64,000 nt of DNA from J014 sp964486055. Lineage in GTDB: Bacteria > Acidobacteriota > Blastocatellia > Pyrinomonadales > Pyrinomonadaceae. Location: positions 186,001-250,000 of the forward strand of contig CAZALE010000001.1 in the NCBI GenBank assembly GCA_964486055.1. The letters run 5' to 3'. Both the position numbers and the translations under genes were made by a program. Positions 51,905 to 60,956 of the stretch are shown piece after piece. The number at the start of each line of letters is the position of its first letter. The stretch's first letter is position 1. The notes below the pieces were generated by a model. That model was not told the origin of the DNA and ran no database searches. It saw only the letters and a program-made list of their open reading frames with translations.

Positions 51905-52027
51905 GCTCAATNNNNNNNNNNNNNNNNNNNNNNNNNNNNNNNNNNNNNNNNNNNNNNNNNNNNNNNNNNNNNNNNNNNNNNNNNNNNNNNNNNNNNNNNN
52001 NNNNNNNNNNNAATTTCTAAGCTCAAT
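51896..52027. repeat. Identical 16-bp flanks of the assembly gap
   Basis: AATTTCTAAGCTCAAT occurs at 51896-51911, just before the N run, and again at 52012-52027, just after it. The first copy includes the stop codon of the TonB receptor. Such a duplicate across a default gap is best explained as overlapping contig ends that were not merged. Confidence 0.9.
51912..52011. other. 100-N scaffold gap
   Basis: Exactly 100 undefined bases, a common default gap length. The two sides share the 16-bp sequence described above, so the real missing sequence is probably zero. Confidence 0.98.
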
Positions 52028-52042
52028 CTCTTCATTATGATG

Positions 52043-52076
52043 GGGCCGGCAGCCAGGGCTGGCCCTTTTCTTTTTT
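52043..52076 (+). terminator. Terminator downstream of the TonB receptor
   Basis: GGGCCGGC (52043-52050) pairs with GCTGGCCC (52058-52065), eight pairs with one G-U and a seven-base loop, followed by TTTTCTTTTTT. After closing the duplicated 16 bases it would lie about 20 bases after the receptor stop. Confidence 0.85.
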
Positions 52077-52238
52077 AACGAGCGTTTTAACTTTTTTAGT
52101 TTGCTTTGTATCTATAGAAACACATGGCTAGAGTTGAGATTCCTTGTTAATGATTCAAAAGAGGCGATTTGTGTGTTTTAAGTCAGAAGACTGATCCAAA
52201 GAGCTACAAAATTCTTGTAGGTAGGATAAAATTCTATT

Positions 52239-53171
52239 GTGTTACTTGCTAAAAAAATAAAACAGAAGGCGCATGAGTTAGGCTTTCAAAAAATCGGCTT
52301 TGCGCGAGCTGAGTGCTTAGAAGAGGAAGCTGAGAAGCTTAACGAATGGTTGAGTAGAGGGTTCCATGCAGGTATGGCTTGGATGGTAAGGGAACCTGAA
52401 AAGCGTTGTGATCCTAGGTTATTATTTCCACCAGTAAAAACGATTATCTCTGTAGCAATGAATTACTACACTCCTTATGAGCACAATGAAGCTCAAAATC
52501 AAGGTAAAATCTCCAGGTACGCTTGGGGAGAAGATTATCATAAACTGCTGAAAGAGAGACTATGTGAACTCTTGGAGTTTATAAAGACTTTAGATCCTGA
52601 GGTAGAAGGCAAGATTTGTGTGGACACATCGCCAATATTGGAGAAAGCCTGGGCCGTAAGGGCGGGGCTCGGATGGATAGGTAAGCATTCAAATTTGATC
52701 ACTAAGGATTATGGCTCATGGGTTTTTCTCGGCGAGATTCTAATAAACGTAGAAATTCAAGATGGGACAAAGATTGAACCTGATCATTGTGGCAGTTGTC
52801 GCGCTTGCATTGACGCTTGCCCAACTGGTGCAATAGTAGAGCCCTATATCGTAAATTCTAATTTGTGTATATCTTACGCCACGATTGAATCAAGAGATCC
52901 TGAAATCCCCGAAGAGGTTGCTGATCGTATGCAGGGATGGCTTTATGGCTGTGATATTTGTCAGGAGGTGTGTCCATGGAATCGTTTCCAAAAGCCATCT
53001 ACAGAGGAAGCGTTCAAACCAAGATACGGGACGACAATTGACCTCGATGAAATTATGGCTCTAGAACCGCGAGATTATCAGCTAAAGTTTCAAGGCAGCC
53101 CAATGAAAAGAGCAAAACTTGAAGGACTCAAAAGAAACGCAAAAGCAATAATGAGAAAAAGCAAGGATTGA
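52239..53171 (+). CDS. queG: Epoxyqueuosine reductase QueG
   Basis: Last step of queuosine synthesis: reduces epoxyqueuosine in tRNA using cobalamin and two [4Fe-4S] clusters. 310 aa. The cluster motifs are CGSCRACIDACPTGAI and CDICQEVCPWN; the cobalamin/active-site blocks KIGFARAE, SVAMNYYTPY and VDTSPILEKAWAVRAGLGWIG precede them. It lacks the C-terminal HEAT-repeat extension found in longer homologues (E. coli about 380 aa), as do many bacterial versions. The start is GTG at 52239; the only nearby purine stretch is gtaggat. Confidence 0.96.
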   Translation: MLLAKKIKQKAHELGFQKIGFARAECLEEEAEKLNEWLSRGFHAGMAWMVREPEKRCDPRLLFPPVKTIISVAMNYYTPYEHNEAQNQGKISRYAWGEDYHKLLKERLCELLEFIKTLDPEVEGKICVDTSPILEKAWAVRAGLGWIGKHSNLITKDYGSWVFLGEILINVEIQDGTKIEPDHCGSCRACIDACPTGAIVEPYIVNSNLCISYATIESRDPEIPEEVADRMQGWLYGCDICQEVCPWNRFQKPSTEEAFKPRYGTTIDLDEIMALEPRDYQLKFQGSPMKRAKLEGLKRNAKAIMRKSKD

Positions 53172-53309
53172 TTTTTGTAGGCTATCGATTTTAATGAGCT
53201 TTTTATATTTTTGGTTTGAAGATTCACCGGATCACTTGATATCATTCTCAATTCTTATTAGTCTGATAGCGTGCTAAGCAAACCGATTGGGGTTCTATGA
53301 GGAGGAAAC

Positions 53310-54572
53310 ATGATAGTGAGATTACTTTTAGTTATTTGTATTTTTACTTTTTCGATACATGCCTATCAGAAGCAGACAAGTGCTAAGCCAAAGGCACACA
53401 ATAAGACTTCAGTAGAAAACCAAAAAACCAGGAGAAGCAAAACCGGGGATTTAATAACTCAAAGTTCAAAATCTTCTAAACAAACCCGGAATTCATCAAG
53501 TAAGGCAGCAAAGATATCCAGCCTTAAAGCTAATAGGAACGAGACCAGTAGACCCGACAACACAAAAAACATAGGTCAAAAGACCGCATCTCATAGGAGC
53601 TCCTCAAAAAATTCAGGTCAAGATAACTCTCGAAACATCAAAGGTGACGGCACCTCGAGGGATTCGAGACAAAGTGTAGATTCTAAAGTTACGCCGTTGC
53701 TAATATCTGGTGTTTCGGTTCCGTTGCGCAATGCACCGGCCGCTTCAGCAGGTTTGACCATTGCGCTTTTAAAACTCGGCGAAAGAGTGAAGCTGCTTGA
53801 TAAGAAATCCGGCTGGTATAGAGTTGAGTGTCAATCAAATTCTAAAAGAGGATGGATAGCGGCTGAAGAGGCAGAGGAACTTAACGATAAGTCTGTGGAG
53901 AAACTGTATTTACAAATTGCCAATAAAAATTACACTCAAGAGATGTCGTTTTCACACGCATCTGAATTGATTGATTTCATATCTAGCGTAGTTAAGAATG
54001 TCAAAAGCCCAGATACGCAGGCTGAGCTAGAACTTCTCAAGTTGCTAGCTTTAAGGCGTGCAATAAGCTCAACGCCAACGATCAGAGGTTCTTATAAAAA
54101 CAAAAATAATTCGTCTTACAAAGAATTTCTCGAGAAATATAAAGAATTTCTTGTTCATGATGAACCTTCAGGTTCGTATATGGTCAAGTCTGAGGCCTTC
54201 TGGAAACTATGCGAAAAATACAAAGATTTACCTATTGCAGACAGAATAGCTTGGGAGGCCGCTCAAAACCCATTGCCAGGAGAATGTGAATTATATATCG
54301 TTTGCAATTTGTATTACGTTAGAATGACCGTAGCCGAGTATTTGAGACTTTATCCAAGTGGTTCGAAGGCAAAAGAAGCACTGAAAAATCTGTCTGATGC
54401 TTTAGAATCGATAATCAGGGCAAGATCAGATTTTCAGGGTCCTACTGATGTTACCGATAAAGCAGAGTTTTTCAATCTGATTGCCGAGCTGAGAACGATT
54501 GTTTCTCGATTGCCATTTATCGAAAAGGATAAGGTTTTAAAACAGCTGAGACAAATTGCTGACAGTGTATGA
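53310..54572 (+). CDS. Exported protein with Ser/Lys-rich linker and SH3 domain
   Basis: 420 aa. A short signal sequence (about 1-18), then a low-complexity Ser/Lys/Asn-rich stretch (about 20-125), and a bacterial SH3 domain (about 128-185) with PLRNAPAASAGLTIALLKLGERV and KSGWYRVECQ, SKRGWIAAEE. The C-terminal half (190-420) is a helical region of unknown fold. Bacterial SH3 domains commonly bind peptidoglycan, so localisation to the cell envelope is plausible. Shine-Dalgarno aggagg lies seven bases before the ATG. The stop overlaps the start of the next gene (ATGA). Confidence 0.7.
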   Translation: MIVRLLLVICIFTFSIHAYQKQTSAKPKAHNKTSVENQKTRRSKTGDLITQSSKSSKQTRNSSSKAAKISSLKANRNETSRPDNTKNIGQKTASHRSSSKNSGQDNSRNIKGDGTSRDSRQSVDSKVTPLLISGVSVPLRNAPAASAGLTIALLKLGERVKLLDKKSGWYRVECQSNSKRGWIAAEEAEELNDKSVEKLYLQIANKNYTQEMSFSHASELIDFISSVVKNVKSPDTQAELELLKLLALRRAISSTPTIRGSYKNKNNSSYKEFLEKYKEFLVHDEPSGSYMVKSEAFWKLCEKYKDLPIADRIAWEAAQNPLPGECELYIVCNLYYVRMTVAEYLRLYPSGSKAKEALKNLSDALESIIRARSDFQGPTDVTDKAEFFNLIAELRTIVSRLPFIEKDKVLKQLRQIADSV

Positions 54573-55129
54573 GGATACCTACTCGCTTTAGGTTACTCAG
54601 TGAGGAGGAATACAGATTAGCCCTGGAGGTCTTCAATCAAAATTTACCGTCTAGGAGAAGAATAATTGTAACCAATGGAAGTGGGATTTCTGATAGGGCT
54701 TTTACAATACCGATATCTTTGATTCTCATAGGCGCTGTAACCGTGATGGCAATTCCATTTGGGCTGCTGACAGCGCTCATAGTTTTTTGGTCTCTGTGTA
54801 TGGCTTCTTGTCTTAATCCCGGTTATTTGATGAATGTTGGCAAAGCATATCCAAATCTGGGTTCAGAGCATCCGTCATTGCTGATACATGAAATAACGCA
54901 TGTTTGGCAGGGCGAGCGAGCTTTCTTTTCCATTACATATGTTTTGAACTCTTGTTTTCATCAAATTCTTAAGGGACATTCGGCATATTCTTATGACATA
55001 CAGAACCAGAAATATTCCGTCGAACAGGAAGCGCAGTTAATAGAAGATTGGTTTACGGTTGGCAAGCCCGAAACTGGCCCATTGTGGCAATATGTTAAAA
55101 GCAAGGTCAAAGCAAGCCGAGAAGACTAG
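54569..55129 (+). CDS. Membrane-associated protein with HEITH zinc-peptidase motif
   Basis: 186 aa. Residues about 46-80 form one or two hydrophobic segments. LLIHEITHVWQGE holds an HExxH motif, followed by YSYDIQNQKYSVEQEAQLIEDW, which resembles the DUF4157-type and vgr-related zinc-protein end (EQEAQ with a conserved Glu). A metalloprotease role is possible but there is no proof of activity. It overlaps the SH3 gene (ATGA, 54569-54572) and precedes the DUF2227 gene by two bases, so it is the middle gene of a tight operon. Confidence 0.7.
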   Translation: MRIPTRFRLLSEEEYRLALEVFNQNLPSRRRIIVTNGSGISDRAFTIPISLILIGAVTVMAIPFGLLTALIVFWSLCMASCLNPGYLMNVGKAYPNLGSEHPSLLIHEITHVWQGERAFFSITYVLNSCFHQILKGHSAYSYDIQNQKYSVEQEAQLIEDWFTVGKPETGPLWQYVKSKVKASRED

Positions 55130-55131
55130 AG

Positions 55132-55668
55132 ATGCCATCAGCAAAAGTGCATGATTTAATTACAGCTGTGGCTATAATGCCTGTAACAGCCTTCACGTAC
55201 AGGTTAACGACTAATCTTGATGCTACCATAATGACTGTTGCAGGATTTTTAATCGGAGGCTTTTTGTTAGGACCTGATTTGGACACCGTTAGCAAGCAAT
55301 ATTTACGATGGGGATTACTCAAATTCATATGGTATCCATATAAGACTATCTTTGAACATCGCTCACGCTGGTCGCATGGATTAATTTTCGGTCCAGCCTT
55401 AAGAGTCATATATCTCGCTGGCATAACAACACTCATCTCTTTTTGCTTGGCTTATCTTCTGGCCGCTAAATCAGATGATATGCAATTGCCAACATTCAAT
55501 CATGTAATCACTGTATGGAGGAAAATTGCCATCTGGCTCGAATCGTATTTTGGTAAACATGCGTTTTTTTATTTTTTTGGAGGGATTTGGATTGGTTCTG
55601 CCTTTCATGTCTTTACAGATGCTGCTATAACTTTCATAAAGACCGGAAAAGTAAAGATTATGCTCTGA
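55132..55668 (+). CDS. DUF2227-like putative metal-binding membrane protein
   Basis: 178 aa with about four hydrophobic helices. The family-type residues are KVHDLITAVAIMP, LLGPDLDTVSKQYLRWG, HRSRWSHG and SAFHVFTDAA: His/Asp residues that could ligate metal, as for DUF2227 and related hydrolase-like proteins. No enzymatic function is known. It is the last gene of the SH3/HExxH/DUF2227 operon; the following gene is on the opposite strand. Confidence 0.75.
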   Translation: MPSAKVHDLITAVAIMPVTAFTYRLTTNLDATIMTVAGFLIGGFLLGPDLDTVSKQYLRWGLLKFIWYPYKTIFEHRSRWSHGLIFGPALRVIYLAGITTLISFCLAYLLAAKSDDMQLPTFNHVITVWRKIAIWLESYFGKHAFFYFFGGIWIGSAFHVFTDAAITFIKTGKVKIML

Positions 55669-55691
55669 TTTTTGCTTTCAGGAGCTTTTTA

Positions 55692-56903
55692 TTACATGCT
55701 TCGTCGTGTTCTAGATAGCCTGAATGCTTGAGTTCTTATAGCATCTGGGATATTTCTATTTTTCCCGAGAGCTTCCAGATCTTTCACATGCAATCTTGGT
55801 AATAGATTCATGCTTATTGCTATTGGGGTGCGCGGATTTCTTACTAAGTTATGGATTATTGGATAGAGTCTAGCCCAGTGCCGATTTGATGCAATCTGTC
55901 TCAGTATCTCCTCTGTCACGGTTCGCATGGCAGCTATTTTTTCTACTTCTTGCTCGGTGATACGAGGATTCTGTATGACTGCCTGAGCCACAACTCTGTT
56001 TGGGTCACGGATTAATATTCCACGTATTTCTCTATCACCTTTCATTGCAAGCTTAATACGATCTTTAACATTCATTTTCATTATTCGCACTATAAGAGCT
56101 ATCTTTTCAGCAGTTGTCCCGTCAGGCTCGCTGCCCAGCTCGCTCATGATTTTATTTATTGCCGCCTGTCTTTGCTCAGAGGTTTCCTCATAAACTTCCT
56201 CTATTAGCTCCAGTGAAAGCCATGAATCATCTGTTTCTGCATCTGGTATTTCTATATGCTGCGCAATGGAAAATGCATCCTCCAGAGATAATTCAGAGGC
56301 GGATAAGTTTTTAATGAATTCTGACTGTTCAATAAACTCAGCAGCTGCTGTTTTTCCTTGAGCTCTCAGTTCATTTGCGATCTGTTGAGCTCCTCTTTCC
56401 TTTTCAAAGAATTCACGTTTAGTTTCTCTGGCCCGTCTCTCAGCCTCTGCTGTTCTATTTGGATTCTCGATTATTGCTTCTATCAATGCTGGGGATCGGA
56501 TCAATCTTTGTTGATTTATCGCTATTAATTCCAGCAAACTACCATTAGTAGTGTTCTTTACAAATTCTATAATTGCCTCATCAGGGGTTTTTGGATTCGT
56601 TATTACTGCCTCTTGAATTGAAGCCGGAATGTCATTGAGTTTTGCAACATAGGCTAATATTTTTTCGGAAATATCCGGAGCTTTGAGAGTGTCTATTATG
56701 TTCGGACCTTTGATTTGTTCATTTAATGTCGACTTCGCTGTTATGGATATTTCTTCATCGGGATCATCCACTAGAACGCTGAGAATCTCCAATAGCTCTA
56801 ATTGCGAAAGCGGTAAGATGCCCCGTGCAGCAGCTAAGCGGGCGGGCTTTGGTGCTGTACCACTGACTATTGCATTAACTATAGGGTTTTGATGTGCCGG
56901 CAT
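55692..56903 (-). CDS. NP-motif helical-repeat protein
   Basis: 403 aa, without signal peptide, so probably cytoplasmic. It consists of short helical repeats with recurring NP turns (IQEAVITNPKTPDEAIIEFV, LIRSPALIEAIIENPNRTAE, VAQAVIQNPRITEQEVEKIA, IIHNLVRNPRTPIAISMNLL), similar to HEAT/DUF2336-type arrays known in Acidobacteria and myxobacteria. A charged coiled segment (REFFEKERGAQQIANELRAQ) splits the two repeat blocks. A scaffold or protein-binding role is likely; no catalytic motif is present. It appears as a single gene with no clear Shine-Dalgarno. Confidence 0.75.
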   Translation of the reverse strand: MPAHQNPIVNAIVSGTAPKPARLAAARGILPLSQLELLEILSVLVDDPDEEISITAKSTLNEQIKGPNIIDTLKAPDISEKILAYVAKLNDIPASIQEAVITNPKTPDEAIIEFVKNTTNGSLLELIAINQQRLIRSPALIEAIIENPNRTAEAERRARETKREFFEKERGAQQIANELRAQGKTAAAEFIEQSEFIKNLSASELSLEDAFSIAQHIEIPDAETDDSWLSLELIEEVYEETSEQRQAAINKIMSELGSEPDGTTAEKIALIVRIMKMNVKDRIKLAMKGDREIRGILIRDPNRVVAQAVIQNPRITEQEVEKIAAMRTVTEEILRQIASNRHWARLYPIIHNLVRNPRTPIAISMNLLPRLHVKDLEALGKNRNIPDAIRTQAFRLSRTRRSM

Positions 56904-56936
56904 AGGTCAATTCAAATTTTAGTTCGATTGATGGCT

Positions 56937-56972
56937 GGCAAACTACTGTCTTTACCAATTTGTAAGTTTGCC
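56937..56972. promoter_or_regulatory. Hairpin in the divergent intergenic region
   Basis: GGCAAACT (56937-56944) pairs with AGTTTGCC (56965-56972); an inner TTAC/GTAA pair is possible. It sits between the divergent NP-repeat and nucleotide-sugar genes and could be an operator or leader hairpin. Low confidence. Confidence 0.35.
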
Positions 56973-57035
56973 TAGCTTGACTCAATTGAGAATTATAAAC
57001 TAACATTTTCAGATTGTTAGATAGTAAAACCATTA

Positions 57036-58391
57036 ATGGACAATGAAAATATGGCAATAAAAGAGATTTTAAAAACTAAGATAGAAGACAAAAGTGCTGT
57101 TATTGGTGTCATAGGTCTCGGATACGTTGGATTACCTTTGATAATTGAGTTTTGCTCTGCTGGTTTTAGAGCTATAGGATTTGAGGTTGATGAGAAGAAA
57201 GTTGATTCGATAAACAGTTGTAAGTCCTATATAGTGGACGTTCCGAGTGATAGACTGGAACGATGTGTACGTGATACTAAATTGGTTGCAACTACTGATT
57301 TCTCAAATCTCGATAAATGCGATGTTATAATAATTTGCGTACCGACGCCGCTCAGAAAGACAAAAGACCCAGATTTATCCTACATACTCGCTGCTGGTGA
57401 ACAGATAAAGAAATATGCTCGCTCAGGACAGCTAGTCATATTAGAATCCACTACATATCCTGGGACTACGGATGAGATTTTGAAGCCAATGCTTGAAGAT
57501 ACGGGGCTCAAGATAGACGAGGATTTTCTACTTGCTTTTTCACCTGAGAGAGTCGATCCGGGGAATCCGCAATTTCAGACGCATAACATACCAAAAGTTG
57601 TAGGTGGAGTTTCGCCTGATTCTACTGAAGTTGCGTCATTGCTGTATTCAAAGATAGTAGAAAGGGTTCATCCTGTTAGCTCCGCTCGCGTTGCTGAGGC
57701 CGCTAAATTATGGGAAAACACCTTCCGCGCCATTAACATAGGAATGGCAAATGAGATGGCTAAGCTATGTCGGGCGCTTGGCATTGATACGTGGGAAGTT
57801 GTAAGGGCTGCAGCAACAAAACCTTTTGGTTTCTTACCGTTTTATCCTGGACCTGGAATCGGTGGTCACTGCATACCTTTAGATCCTCATTATCTCTCTT
57901 GGAAGGCGCGTCAACATGGATTCGATTCAAAATTTATAACTCTTGCAGAGGAAGTTAATTCCTCGATGCCAAAATACGTTGTTGAATTGGTGAGAGATGC
58001 TCTAAATCAGGAACAGAAGCCGATAAAGGGTACTAGAATTCTGATAATAGGTGTAGCTTATAAGAAAGACATTGATGATGTTCGCGAATCACCGGCTTTA
58101 TCAGTCATTGATTTATTGAGGTCACTGGGAGCTGAGGTTATCTATCATGATCCTTTCGTTCCTGAAGTGACGTTTGATCATGCATATACGATCGGTAATG
58201 GAGAACCGCTATACAACCAGGAGCTAACCGACGAATTGATTCAATCTGCTGATTGTGTGCTAATTTGCACTGATCATTCAAATATAGACTATAAGCGTTT
58301 ATGTAAGCTTGCCGTTTTGATTGTAGACACTAGAAATGCAATTTCAGAGGAAGTACGAAATGGCAGTAAAGCAAAAATTGTTAGACTGTAA
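57036..58391 (+). CDS. UDP-N-acetyl-hexosamine 6-dehydrogenase (WbpA/WecC-like)
   Basis: Oxidises UDP-GlcNAc or UDP-ManNAc to the uronate with NAD+. 451 aa. N-terminal Rossmann GVIGLGYVGLPL (24-35), ESTTYPGTTDE, the central LWENTFRAINIGMANEMA, and the catalytic Cys279 in GPGIGGHCIPLDP. The C-terminal domain holds ILIIGVAYKKDIDDVRESPA. Together with the next gene it should give UDP-ManNAcA-type sugars for surface polysaccharide. The ATG at 57036 was kept; an ATG at 57051 is possible. The next gene starts two bases after the stop. Confidence 0.92.
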   Translation: MDNENMAIKEILKTKIEDKSAVIGVIGLGYVGLPLIIEFCSAGFRAIGFEVDEKKVDSINSCKSYIVDVPSDRLERCVRDTKLVATTDFSNLDKCDVIIICVPTPLRKTKDPDLSYILAAGEQIKKYARSGQLVILESTTYPGTTDEILKPMLEDTGLKIDEDFLLAFSPERVDPGNPQFQTHNIPKVVGGVSPDSTEVASLLYSKIVERVHPVSSARVAEAAKLWENTFRAINIGMANEMAKLCRALGIDTWEVVRAAATKPFGFLPFYPGPGIGGHCIPLDPHYLSWKARQHGFDSKFITLAEEVNSSMPKYVVELVRDALNQEQKPIKGTRILIIGVAYKKDIDDVRESPALSVIDLLRSLGAEVIYHDPFVPEVTFDHAYTIGNGEPLYNQELTDELIQSADCVLICTDHSNIDYKRLCKLAVLIVDTRNAISEEVRNGSKAKIVRL

Positions 58392-58393
58392 CT

Positions 58394-59494
58394 ATGCTTA
58401 AAATTCTAAACGTTGTAGGTGCTCGCCCAAATTTTATGAAAGTGGCACCGATCTACAAGGCGATGAAAAGGCAGAAAGACGACTTTCTGCCTTTAATTGT
58501 TCATACAGGGCAACATTACGATTTCTCTATGTCAGATTCTTTCTTCGAAGATTTAGAGATTCCTCAGCCAGATTTTTATCTAAATGTTGGCTCAGCATCT
58601 CATGCAGTGCAAACGGCAAAGATAATGATTGAATTTGAGCCAGTTCTTATTGAACAGCGTCCAGATTGGGTGATTGTAGTGGGTGATGTAAATTCAACGA
58701 TTGCCTGTGCCTTGGTCTGTGCCAAGCTAGGAGTTAAAGTTGCACATGTGGAAGCTGGATTAAGATCGCGCGACAGAACCATGCCAGAAGAAATTAATCG
58801 GATTTTAACCGACGCGATCTCTGATGTGCTTTTCACTACGTGTCAGGAGGCAAATGAAAACTTGATTTCTGAGGGAATCCCCGAGGATAAAATCGAATTT
58901 GTCGGCAATGTGATGATTGATTCTCTTTTCAGCAATCTTGAACGAGCTAGGCAGAGACGGGTGACTGAGAGGTTGGGAGTTAGTAAAAATGAATATGCGG
59001 TTTTAACCTTACATCGTCCTTCAAACGTGGATAATGAAGACACTTTCAAGAACCTAATGCTAACTTTGATCGAAATATCCCGACGAATAACAATAGTTTT
59101 CCCGGTGCATCCACGCACAAAGGTCAATATCAGTAAATTTGGACTCGAAAGTGTGATCCACGAATCAAACGTGCGGCTTATCGAGCCATTAGGATATCTT
59201 GATTTCATTGCGCTGGTTGCTGATTCGAGATTTGTTTTGACGGACTCTGGCGGTTTGCAAGAGGAAACTACGGCGTTGAACATACCTTGTCTGACGTTGC
59301 GTGAAAACACTGAGAGAGCTGTAACGATTGAAATTGGAACAAATCAGTTGGTTGGGTTAAATTCACAACTCATAAAACAGAGAGTTTTTGAGATACTGGA
59401 CGGCAGATTTAATAAGACTGGAAGGATTCCGCCTCTTTGGGATGGTCATGCGGCTGAGCGAATTTGCGAGGCTTTAATTCGCAGATCTCATTGA
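58394..59494 (+). CDS. wecB: UDP-N-acetylglucosamine 2-epimerase (non-hydrolysing)
   Basis: Converts UDP-GlcNAc to UDP-ManNAc. 366 aa. Typical blocks: VVGARPNFMKVAPI, IVHTGQHYDFSMSD, VHVEAGLRSRDRTMPEE-like (VAHVEAGLRSRDRTMPEE), LTLHRPSNVDN, VFPVHPRTK and DSGGLQEETTALNIPCL. The conserved His/Glu/Asp residues expected for UDP binding are present. It follows the nucleotide-sugar dehydrogenase with a two-base gap and should be co-translated. Its epimerase product is the natural substrate of a WecC-type enzyme. No glycosyltransferase or flippase is adjacent. Confidence 0.95.
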   Translation: MLKILNVVGARPNFMKVAPIYKAMKRQKDDFLPLIVHTGQHYDFSMSDSFFEDLEIPQPDFYLNVGSASHAVQTAKIMIEFEPVLIEQRPDWVIVVGDVNSTIACALVCAKLGVKVAHVEAGLRSRDRTMPEEINRILTDAISDVLFTTCQEANENLISEGIPEDKIEFVGNVMIDSLFSNLERARQRRVTERLGVSKNEYAVLTLHRPSNVDNEDTFKNLMLTLIEISRRITIVFPVHPRTKVNISKFGLESVIHESNVRLIEPLGYLDFIALVADSRFVLTDSGGLQEETTALNIPCLTLRENTERAVTIEIGTNQLVGLNSQLIKQRVFEILDGRFNKTGRIPPLWDGHAAERICEALIRRSH

Positions 59495-59500
59495 GGTGAT

Positions 59501-60889
59501 TTAGTTAAATCTGGTTGCGTAGTGATCAGTCGGTAATTTTGTAGGATATTTTTCACTCCAGCAGGCTGTGCACAGAGATGTTGGATCAAGTCCGATTGCT
59601 TGCAACATTCCTTCCAGCGAAAGATAACCCAGCGAGTCGGCCTCTATGTAGCGACAAACTTCCTCGACTGAAAGTTGTGCCGCAATTAATTCTGCTTTAG
59701 TTGGTGTATCAACACCATAATAACAAGGGGAAATAGTCGGAGGGCAACTAATTCTTACATGGACCTCACTAGCGCCAGCCTCTCTTACCATTCTGACGAT
59801 TTTTCTCGATGTAGTACCACGAACTATGGAATCATCCACTAGAACAACTCTCTTTCCCTTTATCAAATCCTTTATCGGGTTCAGTTTTAATCTGACACCA
59901 AAAGATCTTATGCTTTGAGATGGTTCGATGAAAGTACGGCCTACGTAATGATTTCGGATTATGGCTTGACGAAAGTTGATGCCTGATTGAGCTGCGTATC
60001 CAATTGCGGCTGCTACACCTGAATCGGGCACCGGAACTACTAAATCTGCATCGCAAGGTTGTTCGATAGCTAATTGCTTTCCCATCTTATGACGCGATTC
60101 ATTCACCGAGCGACCGAAAATTACTGAGTCAGGTCTTGAAAAATAAACATGTTCAAAAGCGCAGAATGAAAATTGTTTAGACTCAAATGGAAAATGCGAT
60201 TCTAGTCCTTTTTGGTTGATAATCAACATTTCGCCAGGTCTTATTTCTCTGACGTATTCCGCGTCGATCAAATCAAAGGCACATGTTTCGCTGGCCAAGC
60301 ACCAAGCATCTTTAAGTTTACCAAGAACTAATGGACGAAATCCGCGTGGATCTCGAACGGCGATGATAGAATCAAGAGTTAAGAAAAGCAGAGAGAAAGC
60401 GCCTTCGATTTGACTTAAGACTTTTGATATTGCTTCGGGTATATTTTTAGCTTCTACTCTGGCTATGGAGTGTAAAATTGTTTCAGTATCAGACGTAGAT
60501 GAAAATATCGCACCGGCTTTTTCTAATTCTTTTCTTCTCTGTTGAGCAAAGGGCAGATTCCCATTGTGGCAGATTGCTATCTGTCCATGTTGACAGGTTA
60601 CTGCGAATGGCTGCACCTCTTTTATCGTGTTTTTTCCAGCTGTAGAGTATCTGGTATGTCCTATTGCTGAGCTACCTCGTAATTTTTTTAGAACACTTTC
60701 ATTTAAAACGTCGGCCACTAGACCGATGGATCTGAATTGATGAAGTTCTTTACCATCGGAAGAGACGATGCCGCAAGCCTCTTGCCCACGATGTTGCAAT
60801 GCAAATAGACCTAATTGCGTTAAGGTTGCAGCTTCAGGATGCCCGTAAACTCCGAAGACTCCACACTCTTCATGAAACTTATCTAACAT
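59501..60889 (-). CDS. purF: Amidophosphoribosyltransferase
   Basis: First committed step of purine synthesis: transfers glutamine ammonia to PRPP. 462 aa. The Ntn nucleophile is C9 (HEECGVFG), so an eight-residue propeptide is cut. The PRPP loop is VVLVDDSIVRGTTS. The Fe-S type of Bacillus PurF is supported by the CAFEHVYFSR block and the LCTACWSEKY pair near the end. The remaining pur genes are absent from the window. It is convergent with wecB, with only six bases between the stops. Confidence 0.98.
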   Translation of the reverse strand: MLDKFHEECGVFGVYGHPEAATLTQLGLFALQHRGQEACGIVSSDGKELHQFRSIGLVADVLNESVLKKLRGSSAIGHTRYSTAGKNTIKEVQPFAVTCQHGQIAICHNGNLPFAQQRRKELEKAGAIFSSTSDTETILHSIARVEAKNIPEAISKVLSQIEGAFSLLFLTLDSIIAVRDPRGFRPLVLGKLKDAWCLASETCAFDLIDAEYVREIRPGEMLIINQKGLESHFPFESKQFSFCAFEHVYFSRPDSVIFGRSVNESRHKMGKQLAIEQPCDADLVVPVPDSGVAAAIGYAAQSGINFRQAIIRNHYVGRTFIEPSQSIRSFGVRLKLNPIKDLIKGKRVVLVDDSIVRGTTSRKIVRMVREAGASEVHVRISCPPTISPCYYGVDTPTKAELIAAQLSVEEVCRYIEADSLGYLSLEGMLQAIGLDPTSLCTACWSEKYPTKLPTDHYATRFN

Positions 60890-60956
60890 TACAGTTTCAG
60901 ATTATCAAAATTTCCTTTGTTGAAGAAATTTTAGATCTCGTTGAAAATATCAAAAA

